Shown here piece after piece: positions 38,671-50,100 of a stretch of DNA of 64,000 nucleotides. A model generated the notes under the pieces. That model was not told the origin of the DNA. It saw only the letters and a list, made by a program, of their open reading frames with translations, and searched no databases. The number at the start of each line of letters is the position of its first letter. Within the stretch, counting starts at the first letter, position 1. This DNA is from Rhodeus uyekii (taxonomy: Eukaryota; Chordata; Actinopteri; Cypriniformes; Acheilognathidae): NCBI GenBank assembly GCA_037043235.1, contig JAWRVZ010000041.1, forward strand, positions 1,229,001-1,293,000, written 5' to 3'. The position numbers and the translations under genes were made by a program.

Positions 38671-38812
38671 AAAACTCCCCACACTAATGTCCACACAGAT
38701 CATGTGTTTTAGTGTTAAATCACTTGCTAAATGTATAAATATAAACTTAACCTTATAATCTAACTGGTTGCTCATCATGTTCTTCCATAAGCAAGAACAT
38801 ATGCAGTTAACA

Positions 38813-39492
38813 GTTGAGCAGGCTTTCAGATCAGACACCACCACAACAACAACAAAAAGCCCCAGTGTGTGTAAGAGTGTACTGTACATTGATAATGGCA
38901 TGTGATATCTGATTCTGAGCTATGACCAACATTCGTCCTCATCACAACAACAGCGCACACAAAAACACATAATTTTCTGACACATTCAAATATTATGTCT
39001 GGCCTGAAAGCCAAGTCCATCCAAATCTGTTTCAGTTTATTCTGTTTGCTCAGAGTAAATGAATGAGATCTCTCTGTACGGTCTGGTAAAAAAAAGAAAA
39101 ACAACTTACATCCGCTCAGATTCTTGCACTTTTACTTAGAATCCAGAATGGCACACAAACACCTCGGGGCCATGTCTCTGAATCCAGCTTGGCAACGTTC
39201 TCACAGACAGACATCACCTCAGCACCATTACCAGTCCTCTGAATGCAGCATGGCAGGGACTCAGAGCGAATGAAGCCAGCAGACCTGTCGCTCTCTCCTC
39301 CTCCGCTCAGCCAAGGCCCCCCTGCTGTAAGGTGGATTGAGGGTGGTGAGCAGGGTAAAGTGGAAACCTTCTTCTCTCAATCCGCCCCAGGTCTGACCCA
39401 GACGTTTCTTGCGTGGCTCGCGGTGAGATGGAGCCACACACTGGGGCTTTTTCTTGAGTTGTTGTGGTGTCTGATCTGAAAGCCTGCTTAAC
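38813..39492. repeat. Foldback: 59-bp inverted duplication flanking 563 bp
   Basis: The left arm 38813-38871 (GTTGAGCAGGCTTTCAGATC ... CCCCAGTGTGTG) reappears inverted at 39435-39492 (CACACACTGGGG ... GATCTGAAAGCCTGCTTAAC), with a 3-bp length difference in the ACAACA part. The interior 38872-39434 has no recognised gene. It may be a foldback element or MITE. No target duplication was found. Confidence 0.85.
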
Positions 39493-39603
39493 TATTTGAA
39501 ACACTGAATGTCCAACAGGGGTGGGTGAGAGCAACTTCTGTGAACTTCTTTCACTAGTTTATTGACCTTTCAATGTGGGGGTGGTCTGTGAAGCAAGTCA
39601 AGC

Positions 39604-40240
<637 letters not shown>

Positions 40241-42939
40241 CAGATATATAGATATGTGAAGTTTTCTCAACTGTCCTTTTGCGAGTGCAGGGACAGAAAA
40301 GCTCTGATCTAACACACCCCTTCATTCCCTTACCATTGCAAAACAGAACAAGAGCAGAAGAGAGCAAACGCAGATGAAAATGTTACTGGAAAGGGCAGCT
40401 ACAGTGAAAAACCGCCTCCTCTGAGAATTGTCTTCGGCAGACATTAAAAAAAATACATTTTGTAGCACATAAAAGCCTCATCTCCATAGAAGGAAGAGAG
40501 AAGGAGACAGAGGCAGCCAGTTCCAAAAAGACTAGGCCTTATTACCTAAAGAAAAACTGTGGCAATATAAATTGAAATGTAATTTTCAAAATTGTGTTTT
40601 AATATAGCTATTCTCTTCCATCCTTCCAAATGTGGCTTCTGTTGCGGGCATGTCTTCTGGCAATTTAATTGGACTAATAGAGACAGCTGTTAATAACAGA
40701 GCTTCAATTGTGTGGCTTTGGTGGTTTTCCATCAAGGCTGGACCCTCAAGACGCACTGATAGAGTTTGAAGTAGATTCAGTTGGAATCCAGAAGGGAGCT
40801 TTCGTCTTCTGCAAGCAACAAGGAGAGAGATTTCACTCAACACACATGCAAACACGTGCCGTATGGCTTCTTTCATATAGTGCCTCAAAATCCACTGAAG
40901 TAATTCACATGTGAGCTTCAGCTTGCAAGTAACACCATATGCATATTCTATGTAGTCAAGAAGAAACATAAGGAAAGAGGAAAGATGTAAAAAGGCGGAT
41001 ACACATCCCCTCGTCCTATAAGACCTCATGACCAGGACATATGTGCGCCACTTCCCAGAGAATAGCAAAACCTCATCATCGACGTCAAGAGAAAAGGTCA
41101 CATCCAAGGTCAAGGATACGGCAGCTCATATTGAGCCTTAACGGGAAGATTTACAGCTGAAGCACTATCAAACGCTCCTCTATCAGAGCATAATCAAAGA
41201 GCATTAGAGACAGAGAAGCTTCAAACAGCCTGCATTACAGAGGCAGCCCTGTAATGATATGACAATGGAGACGCATCTCTAGAATATTAAGGGGCCGTGC
41301 GCCGGTATTCGCAATGAATTCAGACAGCGACTCCAATCCCCATGCTGGCCAATGATGAGTCAGGCTCATGCGATCAGCAAATGAAAACTTGCAGCAGACA
41401 AAGGCAGTGGATCTGGAGTTGAGTTTTATTACGTGCCATATCAAAGTGGATGACGGCCCATGACTGACACTAGATCAGTGGATGGAGGTGAGTTCTACCT
41501 AGATATCTTTATTTTTTATAAATATAGAATTATTATTAAATAAAATGAAACTACCGGTATATATAATTTAATTAAAATGTTATAATTTAATTATAAATTT
41601 AATTAATATAATTTATAATTTAATTAAATGTTATAATTATATCAAATATACTTAATAAATATGTTTTATTTGCATTTCATTGGAATAATGTGTAATATTC
41701 GTTATCTCATTATATAAAAATGTCTTAATAAAATATGTACACAAATACAGTTACATAAATAAATTGAAATTGTTGAAATTAACATAAGGAAAGAGGAAAA
41801 AGATGAAAAAGGCGATACATATCCCCCATCTTGTAACACCTCATGACCAGGACATATGTGCGCCTCATATTCAATCAAAATACAATACATAATATGATAT
41901 ATATGTAATGATAACCATACAATTTACAAAATTAAATATACTATAAGTATGTATGTACAGTAATATGCCGTCATGAACTTCAGAGTGAAAAACGAGGGGA
42001 ACTCTAGCTGGAGGATCAAAAATATCCACTAGAGGGCCTAATGAGCTGATGGAAGGAGCTTGTGTTTTCTGTTCCATTTTCATCCTTCAGCTGCTTGGCA
42101 CAGATCATAAAGCATTTATGTAGCATTTAAACGCGTTTATATCTTTTCTTTTTATATTTTGTGTTCCTGACGGTAGACTAGTCTGAAAACCTTGAACGTT
42201 TCACTGTTTTTGAAGCATGCAAAACTAGTAAAATGTTCTAAATAATTGAAAACGTTATAATTCCACAAACTCTTTCTTTATACCAGACACAACTTACAAA
42301 CTATAGAAACACACACACTTTATCCTCTATCTAATCACTGCAGATATGTTTATTGAGATTTACTTTACACACAAACTAGATAATGGAAAACTCATCCCAA
42401 ACTGACTCTTGGGGACTTTAATTTCTAGTCTGTTCAAAAATAAATACCCTTCACTGTTGTTTTCTCTCTTTAAGGCCGAAGGCCAACACCAAAATAATAA
42501 GAAAAAATGAGAAACAAAACAAGCGTGTGACTTATGAATCTGACAAATGATTTCTGAATAAGACCAAACTATGATTTTGTTTAGCCTTCAGGCAAATTAA
42601 TTTAAGTTTCTACTTGTTCATTCATATATCTGTGTGTTTGAACATTTCCAGTATCTCTCCCTCAACCCCAAACCAGAAATATGTTTCTTTGAACTAAAAT
42701 TACACTGGATTTCATTTAGTATCGTCACTAGAATTATTAAAGTAAAACAAAACAAAAACCCCTCCATGTTGTGGGTGAGGAAAAACGCTGACCAATTTGA
42801 GATTACATTTTGCCATGAGAGTCGCACGGTTTCTTTAACGTACAATTTTCCGACCCCGCTTTTAGCTCTCAAAGTACAAGAGTCTTTTATAAACTCCCGT
42901 CTGCGCTTAGAAACGCGTCCTCATCACTCACATAAAGGA
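40241..42939. other. Upstream flank of pcdh17, candidate regulatory DNA
   Basis: No coding gene is recognised. 40560-41460 is low in repeats and looks constrained, with homeodomain-like TTTAATTGG and TAATTCAC cores and an ACAATGG. 41500-41760 is a TTAATTATAA-rich tract. An 83-85 bp segment is duplicated (40965-41049 and 41781-41863). Function is inferred only from position. Confidence 0.4.
40965..41863. repeat. Direct duplication of an 83-85 bp segment, 816 bp apart
   Basis: AACATAAGGAAAGAGGAAAG at 40965 and AACATAAGGAAAGAGGAAAA at 41781 start collinear segments. Both end ACCTCATGACCAGGACATAT and GTGCGCC. There are about ten differences. Neither copy resembles a known repeat family. Confidence 0.85.
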
Positions 42940-43100
42940 CCTCTTTATAAGCCCCGCCTATCATTTGAATTCCCAGAATCTGATTGGCTGCGTTACCCCC
43001 TCCTCCTTCACCCATTGGTTGGCGACGGATCAGTAACAATGTTTAATGCACTATGAGACAGAGCAAGACAGTCAGAGAGAGAAACGCACAGAGGAGGCTG
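42940..43100 (+). promoter_or_regulatory. Probable pcdh17 core promoter region
   Basis: About 1.6 kb before the start codon there is a compact group of promoter motifs in sequence richer in GC than its surroundings. TATAA lies at 42946-42950 and runs straight into a GC-box-like GCCCCGCC (42951-42958). Two inverted CCAAT boxes (ATTGG) lie at 42983-42987 and 43014-43018, and an ACAATG Sox-like site follows at about 43037. Either the TATA box sets a start near 42975, or the CCAAT pair sets one near 43060-43100. The sequence alone does not decide. Grouping and position are the evidence; the transcription start is inferred. Confidence 0.5.
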
Positions 43101-43605
43101 AAGGGACACCGGCACACCACAGTGCATTTATTCCCGTACCGTTATTGACAGCTGGTATTAGTAACAGTAGGATTGGACTGAACACTTTGGCTTGATCTCC
43201 ACATTTAAACTTTGGACTCTCTTGCTTTTCCTCTTTTTGGTTATTTTCTACTAGGGACTGGACGGATAGCCTCCTAAGGGGCCAGGACGCATTTTTCACG
43301 GGGATGTCTCACCCCGCATCAATGCAGTATAAGAGGCTGTTCTCGCTGGTGATATCAACGGTTGTGGATGTACATTTTACGCCTGGGTCAACATATCTGT
43401 CCTGAAGCGTCTCCAGCCTGAGTCCACGAGCGCAGGAGAGTCACTGCATCCTAATCAGCCTCATTGACATTACAAGCGCACTTTTGGGGAGCACTTTATT
43501 TTTCCATACAGTCTAGTTGGAGTTTTTTCACTCATCTGAAAGGTGCATTAAGGATGTAACTCGTCTTTGGTGATGGTTTTGTTTAGACTGGATAGCAAGC
43601 TACAG
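43060..43605 (+). other. pcdh17: Probable non-coding first exon (5'UTR) of pcdh17
   Basis: The end is set by a strong splice donor, CTACAG|GTAAGT, at 43605/43606. The left edge is only estimated from the promoter motifs. The interval is less AT-rich than its surroundings and contains several short upstream ATGs, the last at 43573 staying open up to the donor. It codes for no part of the protocadherin. If the gene is not spliced here, this would instead be continuous 5'UTR. Confidence 0.5.
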
Positions 43606-44445
43606 GTAAGTCATCATCATTCTGTTCCAAAGTGTCATTCTGATAGAAAGAAAAAAGATGAGACTACATGTCATATATGCTGCTGGATGCGCACAGTGTC
43701 AATGAGGATGCAACAGCTTCTCCTCGTATTTATTCTGGAAGCGCAGTATAAATCATCATCTAGGATTGTGTTTCATTTGCTCTGCTTTATGCGACTATGT
43801 TAGAATTGTATTTAACAGCAGGATTATGCCGGTTAAGAGGCTTATTTCAACGCATTTGCATTCAAGGGATTGCCTTAAGACAGCAAGGTAGGCTATAGAT
43901 ATGGCATCAGTTAAGTAGCTGTTCAAGACGCAGGGACACAGAAGGAGATTTGTCCGTTTATATTTGCTCACCACCTTTATCCATAATTGCGCGTCTGATG
44001 CGCGTAACGCTCTTCGTGGCACATGGCGCATCCTCGACGCATTGCTTAGCCTACATGTTGAGAGCAGAATAACACAAACATCCACCTGTGTTCAGCGGTA
44101 AAGCGCTCGTCGCATCTCAAGGTTAGATTGACATGCCGTCCACGTCGTTCGCCAGGGAATGAGGAATTACGCATTACAATTACGCGGTCACAGTAGAGAG
44201 GGGGAAAAAGCGCATATGTTGAGACACGAGGTGTTTGTTTAAATCATTATGACAGAATTCTAATGATTAAGTGTAATGTTATATGCAATAATCTGAAAAA
44301 GAACTGTTTTTTTCTTTTCTCATTACAGGCGAAGAGGCTTGGAAAGGCTATTTCTTTGTGGAAACTGGATTGTGATTATGCCTCCAATGCGCCTGGGCGT
44401 TCAGCAGAATATAAATTAGCTGTACAGCCTCACCGTTTGTTGTAA
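43573..44445 (+). other. Candidate spliced uORF, 49 codons, across the 5'UTR intron
   Basis: ATG 43573 opens a frame of exactly 11 codons up to the donor at 43605 (phase 0). It continues in frame from the acceptor at 44329 for 38 codons to TAA 44443-44445. The predicted peptide has no family that I recognise. A frame that stays open across a predicted splice junction could be chance at this length. Confidence 0.3.
43606..44328 (+). other. pcdh17: Probable 5'UTR intron of pcdh17 (723 bp)
   Basis: It begins GTAAGT and ends with a good acceptor: a pyrimidine tract at 44306-44320 followed by CATTACAG ending at 44328. The next stop-free coding block is not reached until 44647, so the intron separates two untranslated segments. 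It contains no repeat family that I recognise. Splice-site strength and spacing are the evidence; transcript data would settle it. Confidence 0.55.
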
Positions 44446-44646
44446 AAACTCAGGATAAAGGGAGCTCTGCTAAGAAAAGAGCATTCAACGGAAAAGCCCA
44501 CATAATGACTTTATAATTTTTTTTTATCATGAATCAGCAGCATGTGTGCTCAGTAATTGAAAGAATAAATTGTGATATTACTGAGAGGATCAACAGGTCG
44601 GAGGCGTAAAACGCATCAGAAACCTAAGACACTCTCGCTGAAAGGG
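44329..44646 (+). other. pcdh17: 5'UTR part of the pcdh17 coding exon
   Basis: It lies between the acceptor at 44328 and the start codon at 44647. It contains at least three upstream reading elements: the end of a candidate spliced uORF (stop 44443-44445), a minimal ATG-stop at 44504-44515, and a 26-codon uORF at 44529-44609. These could reduce translation of the main frame. Confidence 0.6.
44529..44609 (+). other. uORF of 26 codons just before the pcdh17 start
   Basis: ATG 44529-44531 (A at -3 and at +4) reads 26 codons to TAA 44607-44609. It ends 37 bases before the main ATG and is in another frame. It is well placed to influence initiation at 44647. The peptide itself has no recognisable motif. 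Confidence 0.45.
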
Positions 44647-47127
44647 ATGCATCTTTCTGTTTTCCTTTTCCTACTTTTATGGGCGCAAGCCCTGACGTTA
44701 AAAAACTTGAACTACTCAATACCTGAGGAGAAAATTCAAGGCGTCATTGGAAACATTGCCAAGGATGCGGAGCTGGAACTGGGCGAGCAGGGGAAAAAAT
44801 CCAACTTCAGGGTGTTGGAGAACTCCGCCCCACACCTTATTGATGTGGATCCCGAAAGTGGGCTATTATACACTAAACAACGGATCGACAGGGAAACACT
44901 GTGCAGACAGAACTCCAAGTGCCAGCTCTCCATGGAAGTGTTTGCCAATGACAAGGAGATCTGCATGATTAAAGTCGAGATACAGGACATAAATGACAAC
45001 GCACCAAGCTTTCCTTCTGATCAGATCGATATTGACATATCTGAGAACGCAGCCCCAGGCACACGTTTCCCCTTGGCTGCTGCCTACGATCCTGACACTA
45101 GGGAAAATGGCCTGAAAACATATCAGATCACGCGGGATGATTACAGTATATTCTCTTTGGATGTCAAATCCAGAGGGGACGGAACTAAATTCCCTGAATT
45201 GGTCGTTCAGAGGGCCTTAGATCGAGAGGAACGTAGCCATCACACTTTAATCATAACTGCCACAGATGGAGGGGAATATCCCAAATCAGGCACAATGCAA
45301 ATCAATGTTAAAGTTACTGATTCCAATGACAACAGCCCTGTGTTTGAACAGCCCTCATATGTAGTAGAGATCCCTGAGAATTCACCCCCAGGCACAGTAT
45401 TGATAGATTTAAATGCTACAGATCCTGATGAAGGCATTAATGGTCAGGTTACTTATTCTTTTAGCTGTTACGTGCCAGACAGGATCAAAGAGTTGTTCTC
45501 AATAGACCCCCGAACGGGTGTCATAAAGATTCAGGGTAAAATCGACTTTGAGGAGAACCCAATTATAGAGATTGATGTTCAGGCAAAGGATCAAGGCCCC
45601 AACCCAATTCCTGGCCATTGTAAAGTCACTGTTAAAATACTTGATAGGAATGACAACTGGCCGTCAATAGGTTTCGTAGCGGTGCGTCAGGGGGCGGTTA
45701 GTGAAGCAGCAACTCCAGGGACAGTGATTGCGCTTGTCAGAGTCACTGACAAAGACTCAGGCCGCAATGGGCAGCTCCAGTGTAGGATTTTGGGGAATGT
45801 TCCCTTCAAACTGGAAGAGAACTATGATAACTTCTTCACAGTAGTGACTGACAGACCTCTGGACAGGGAGGTAAAAGATGAGTATAACATTACTATTGTT
45901 GCTAAAGACAATGGCAACCCTCCCCTGAACTCAACAAAGTCTTTCTCTGTTAAGATTTTAGATGAAAATGACAATGCACCCCGCTTCACAAAAATGGTTT
46001 ACCTTCTCCAGGTGCCTGAAAACAACATCCCAGGGGAATACCTCGGTTCTGTTCTGGCCCATGACCCAGATTTAGGCCAAAACGGTACTGTGTCCTATTC
46101 CCTCCTTCCGTCTAATGTAAGCGAGGAATCTATCACTACGTATGTTAACATCAAACCAACTGATGGTGCGATTTATGCCCTCAGGAGTTTTAACTATGAA
46201 CAAACCAAGTATTTTGACTTTAAGGTCCAGGCGAAGGATTCGGGAAACCCTCACCTGGAGAGCAACACCACCGTCCGTGTGAGCGTGCTGGATGTTAATG
46301 ATAACATTCCTGTCATTGTCCTTCCATTACTTCAGAATGACACTGCTGAGATCCACGTACCTCGGAATGTGGGAGTCGGACACATTATCACCACCGTGAG
46401 AGCGGTGGACAACGACTTTGGTGAGAGTGGTCGGCTCACCTATGAGATCTCGGATGGGAATGAGGAACACCTGTTTGAGATTGATTCTGTGACAGGTGAG
46501 GTACGGACAGCCCAGCCACTGTGGGAAGAGGTGGCACCTGTTGTGGAGCTCATCATCAAGGTCACTGACCATGGCAAGCCGTCACTTTCCGCCATGGCGA
46601 AACTCATCGTCAAAGCCTACTCAGGGCCCTTACCGGAGGGTGAGCCGCGCATCAATGCAGAACACCACAACTGGGACATGTCGCTCCCGCTAATAGTAAC
46701 CCTGAGCATCATCTCGATCATGCTCCTTGCAGCTATGATCACCATCGCAGTCAAGTGCAAAAGGGAGAACAAGGAGATCCGCACCTACAACTGTCGCATT
46801 GCTGAGTACACTCATCCACAACTCGGAAAGAGCAAGAAGAAGAAGATCAACAAGAACGACATCATGCTGGTGCAGAGTGAAGTGGAGGAACGGGACACCA
46901 TGAATGTGATGAACGTTGTCAGCAGTCCCTCTCTGGCCACTTCGCCTATGTACTTTGACTACCAAACTCGTCTGCCCCTCAGCTCTCCAAGATCAGAGGT
47001 CATGTACCTCAAACCCACTGCCAACAACCTCAGCGTTCCTCAAGGACACGTTGGCTGTCACACCAGCTTCACCGGACCTGTTACGAACACCACAGAGACT
47101 CCAGTGAACAGGATGTCAATAATACAG
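44647..47127 (+). CDS. pcdh17: Protocadherin-17, large first coding exon (EC1-EC6, TM, proximal cytoplasmic tail); 3' partial
   Basis: Delta-2 protocadherin, a calcium-dependent homophilic adhesion protein of neurons; 827 codons are present. A signal peptide (residues 1 to about 17) is followed by six cadherin repeats. The inter-repeat linkers are DINDNAP 114-120, DSNDNSP 225-231, DRNDNWP 333-339, DENDNAP 439-445 and DVNDNIP 549-555. EC2 has an RGD at 176-178, a transmembrane helix spans about 679-703, and the cytoplasmic part 704-827 carries the delta-protocadherin block around SPSLATSPMYFDYQ. Eight N-glycosylation sequons lie in the ectodomain. The start is the ATG at 44647 (purine at -3, directly before the hydrophobic signal). 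The frame is open upstream to 44572 but has no earlier ATG. The exon ends at Gln827 with a phase-0 donor (CAG|GTAGGA), as remembered for PCDH17, where the next residues come from a later exon outside the window. The family identity rests on recalled similarity along the whole length. PCDH10, PCDH18 and PCDH19 are the alternatives and fit less well. Confidence 0.95.
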
Positions 47128-47199
47128 GTAGGAAAGACAACTTATATTCTTCTTCCTTATTACCCTCCATCCCCCTCTCATCCTGCTCTGTCTCACTAG
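47128..47199 (+). other. Intron-retention extension of the pcdh17 exon (23 codons to a stop)
   Basis: The reading frame runs past the splice donor at 47128 for 23 codons and stops at TAG 47197-47199. The added residues are Pro/Ser/Tyr rich and have no family resemblance that I recognise. This is most simply intron sequence. A transcript polyadenylated in the intron would encode a membrane-anchored form lacking most of the cytoplasmic tail. Confidence 0.4.
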
Positions 47200-50100
47200 G
47201 TCAATACATGAATGGATGAGTAGATGTGTGTGCATACAAAGCAGCGAGTGAATCATAATGTGGGGAATAAGGAAAGGGGTCGCAACCGGTGATGATATGA
47301 AGCACAAGTCGACTCCACTCCTCGCCGGATACCGAAGAGCACCTTGATATCGTTTTTTGAAATCTAGCTTTGCTCATATTGTTTCAGGTAATGCGTTAAG
47401 AGGAAATTGAGTATGGGACATAATTCTGTTCTGAAGATATTGCTTTGATGCTACCTCTGGTGTGGAGAGATTTGATGCTCTGACAGGTTCAGCCCTAACG
47501 GTTTGTTATTTCATAACGGCCATACCGTGATGATTTGCTGCTCTTGCCTAGAATATCTTCCCAGCTACTATATTACAAATGAATAGAGCTTCAATCAATA
47601 TGTAGTTTCCTGTGGCGCTTTGAATGTAAGGTTCCTGCAGTTTGCGTCTTACAGTGGCAGAATTAATGTTCTCCTTTTTTCATTTCTGCTATTGCTTACA
47701 GGCTAGGTCAAATAAATACATAAAAATGTGATTTCATACAATGTAATGTAATTTGTCTTGTCCTCAAACATTTCAATTTTCATATCTGGAATTGTAACAC
47801 CCTAAACGTGTTACTTACTCAGCAGGATTGTCACCTTCGTACTCAGGAACGTTGTGACAATCCTCTCTCTATTAAAGACATTGAAACTGCATTTCACCAA
47901 AGGAAAGAAAGAGCTTTTCCAGATTTCCTCATTCCTTGCTAATGCGTCTTTGTGTGGAGCGATTTGGTTAAGCCAGTGACAACTTATGTGTGTCTGTGCT
48001 GCTAAGCCAGTTTAAAGTCATTTGAAATCTGTCGTGTCAGATGAGGGTAAAGTCACCTCTTTAAACTCTGTACATCAGGTGCGCGTGTATGTGCGGCATT
48101 TGAGATTACAGCTGGAAAAAAATTAATTTAGCTCTCATGCTTTATTTTATATACATTCTTTGTAATACTATATCTCTACTTGGGGGCACCTTTTGTAGTC
48201 AACATAACTATTTAACTCGTCCTGCAATGTTGCTATAGAAATGTTACAAGTAAACAACCGCCCACAACACATTAGCATTGTGGTTAATTAAAGCAGTTAT
48301 GTGACAGTGATTTCAGCATGCATTTGTGGCAGCGGGTATTGATAGTAAAGAGCGTACTATTCACAACAGTGCATCTTGAATTGTATTATCCATGTTTTTA
48401 ATGGGTATCTCTTGTGTGATTAAAATTCTCTAGATCTGTGTGTTCGCTACTGCATGTGTCTGTCTATGATTGTGTGAGTGAGTGCGTGCGTTGCTATTCA
48501 TCGCGTCCCAGCTGCAGGTCAGAGGTCAGAGTGAGGCCCATTATTCTGGGTGCTTTAATGATGAACAGAATAACTGCAGAGGGCTCATCAAATCGCAGAC
48601 GCAGGGCACAAGAGTAGAGATAGATGCCCTTCTCTCTCTCACTACTTTCACTCTGTCACTGAAAACAAACAAGTCCCAAAACACATACATAGAGTGCATG
48701 CTATGTTTACACAGATCCATACAGCACAGGATATACTCTCCATTATTTACAGCAGAAGTGTGGCAGGAGGCAGATCTGCTATCCTGTTACTGAGCCCGTA
48801 AAACAATCTGGCTCTCCTCTCCCCTGGCCTGGAACAGAGAGAAAGTGAGAGAGAGAGGGATTAAAAGAGAGCCATGGAAATGTGAATCCCAGTTGAGAGG
48901 TTATAAAAAACGTTAAAAATCTCTCCCTTTCCAGTCCCTGTCGATCGATGTGTTCGGGGGCTGTCATCTGCATCTGTCATCGGAGCTAGAGGTAGCCTGA
49001 AAGGTGAAAATAAATGGATATATAAACAAATGTATAAATAAAATTCCACACAGTCCCCACTGCTTACCACACAGCTGCACGAGTGCATTTCAAATGCAGT
49101 CCATCAGACCTGGCGGCAACACGAGGGTAAGACCCGGGGCTTCTTAATGGTGTTTTATAGTAGCTTTTCCAGAGGTTGTGAACAGCTGGCCGTTGAAGTA
49201 ATACGTCTGAAATGAAAAGAGGTTTAGGGTCAATTACAGCACCAGGGCTGTCTGCTCTCAGAGAGCACAACAGAATGAGGGGTGTAATTCGATTGGCCGA
49301 GAAAAGTTTCCTGGATAAACGGATGTAATAACGTTTAATTGCACCACAGGCGTCCAGATCTATTACTTAATGGCGAAGCAAAGTTTAAGAAAATCTTCAG
49401 TGGTCGAGATCAGGGGATTTTCTTTTTTTCATCTAGAGAGCATTTAATATTCATCCTCATGTCTTAAACATACTTGACAGCAGATCTGACACAAGAAAAA
49501 AAAGAAAAACCTAATACAGTATGTAGTCATGGACTTGTGTGCAGACATTTCATTGCATCCTTAAAAAACAACACACACTTTCTTTGCTTTATTTGGGCTT
49601 AATGACCTTTTAAGGTAAAATGCTTTTACTGTTACTTACCTCAGTTTGAGAGAGTGGAAATGTGTGCGAGGATGAGCCAGAGGCTGATCCAGGCTATAAA
49701 ACTGTCCCCTAGGTGGCGACAGTCTGCCTTCAGATTACTGCGAGCACATTGCAAAGTAAATAAGGCTTGATTTGAGTACACATGCAGTGTTCGCTATCAA
49801 ATTAGTTTTTTCTCTATGCATTACTATGCTCATGCAGTGAAAATTGCATGCGATTTAAAATCTTCTGATGCTTCCGCCTGCCTCTTTTTGTTTGTTTATC
49901 CTAAATTGAGAGGTCAAATAAGGTCAAACTGGTAAGGCAAGGAGTGGCAATTCATGTAGCGGTGGAGCAGGGCACCCACTCCAGTTGTAAAGGTCAGCGG
50001 ATGGAGGGAGTTTGCAGCTGGACAAAAGCGATGCCTCTCCAGGGATTGTCTGCCTGAGCTGTTTATTTCCATTAAAAGCACCTAAAACAGAAAGAGAGGA

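Noticed and set aside
38470..38901. 143-codon frame of Ser-Ile-Tyr-Leu repeats on the minus strand
   Set aside because: It is a GATA microsatellite translated in an open phase, like the similar frames at 40020-40367 and 44-404.
40586..41113. 175-codon minus-strand frame upstream of pcdh17
   Set aside because: It has no recognisable domain, and the 84-bp segment duplicated here (40965-41049) recurs at 41781-41863, where the matching frame is interrupted. Non-coding constraint is the simpler explanation, though a codon-substitution test would be decisive.
44572..44646. N-terminal extension of the protocadherin frame by 25 codons
   Set aside because: The extension starts at GTG, has no ATG, is basic, and would place residues before a clear signal peptide. 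ATG 44647 is the natural start.
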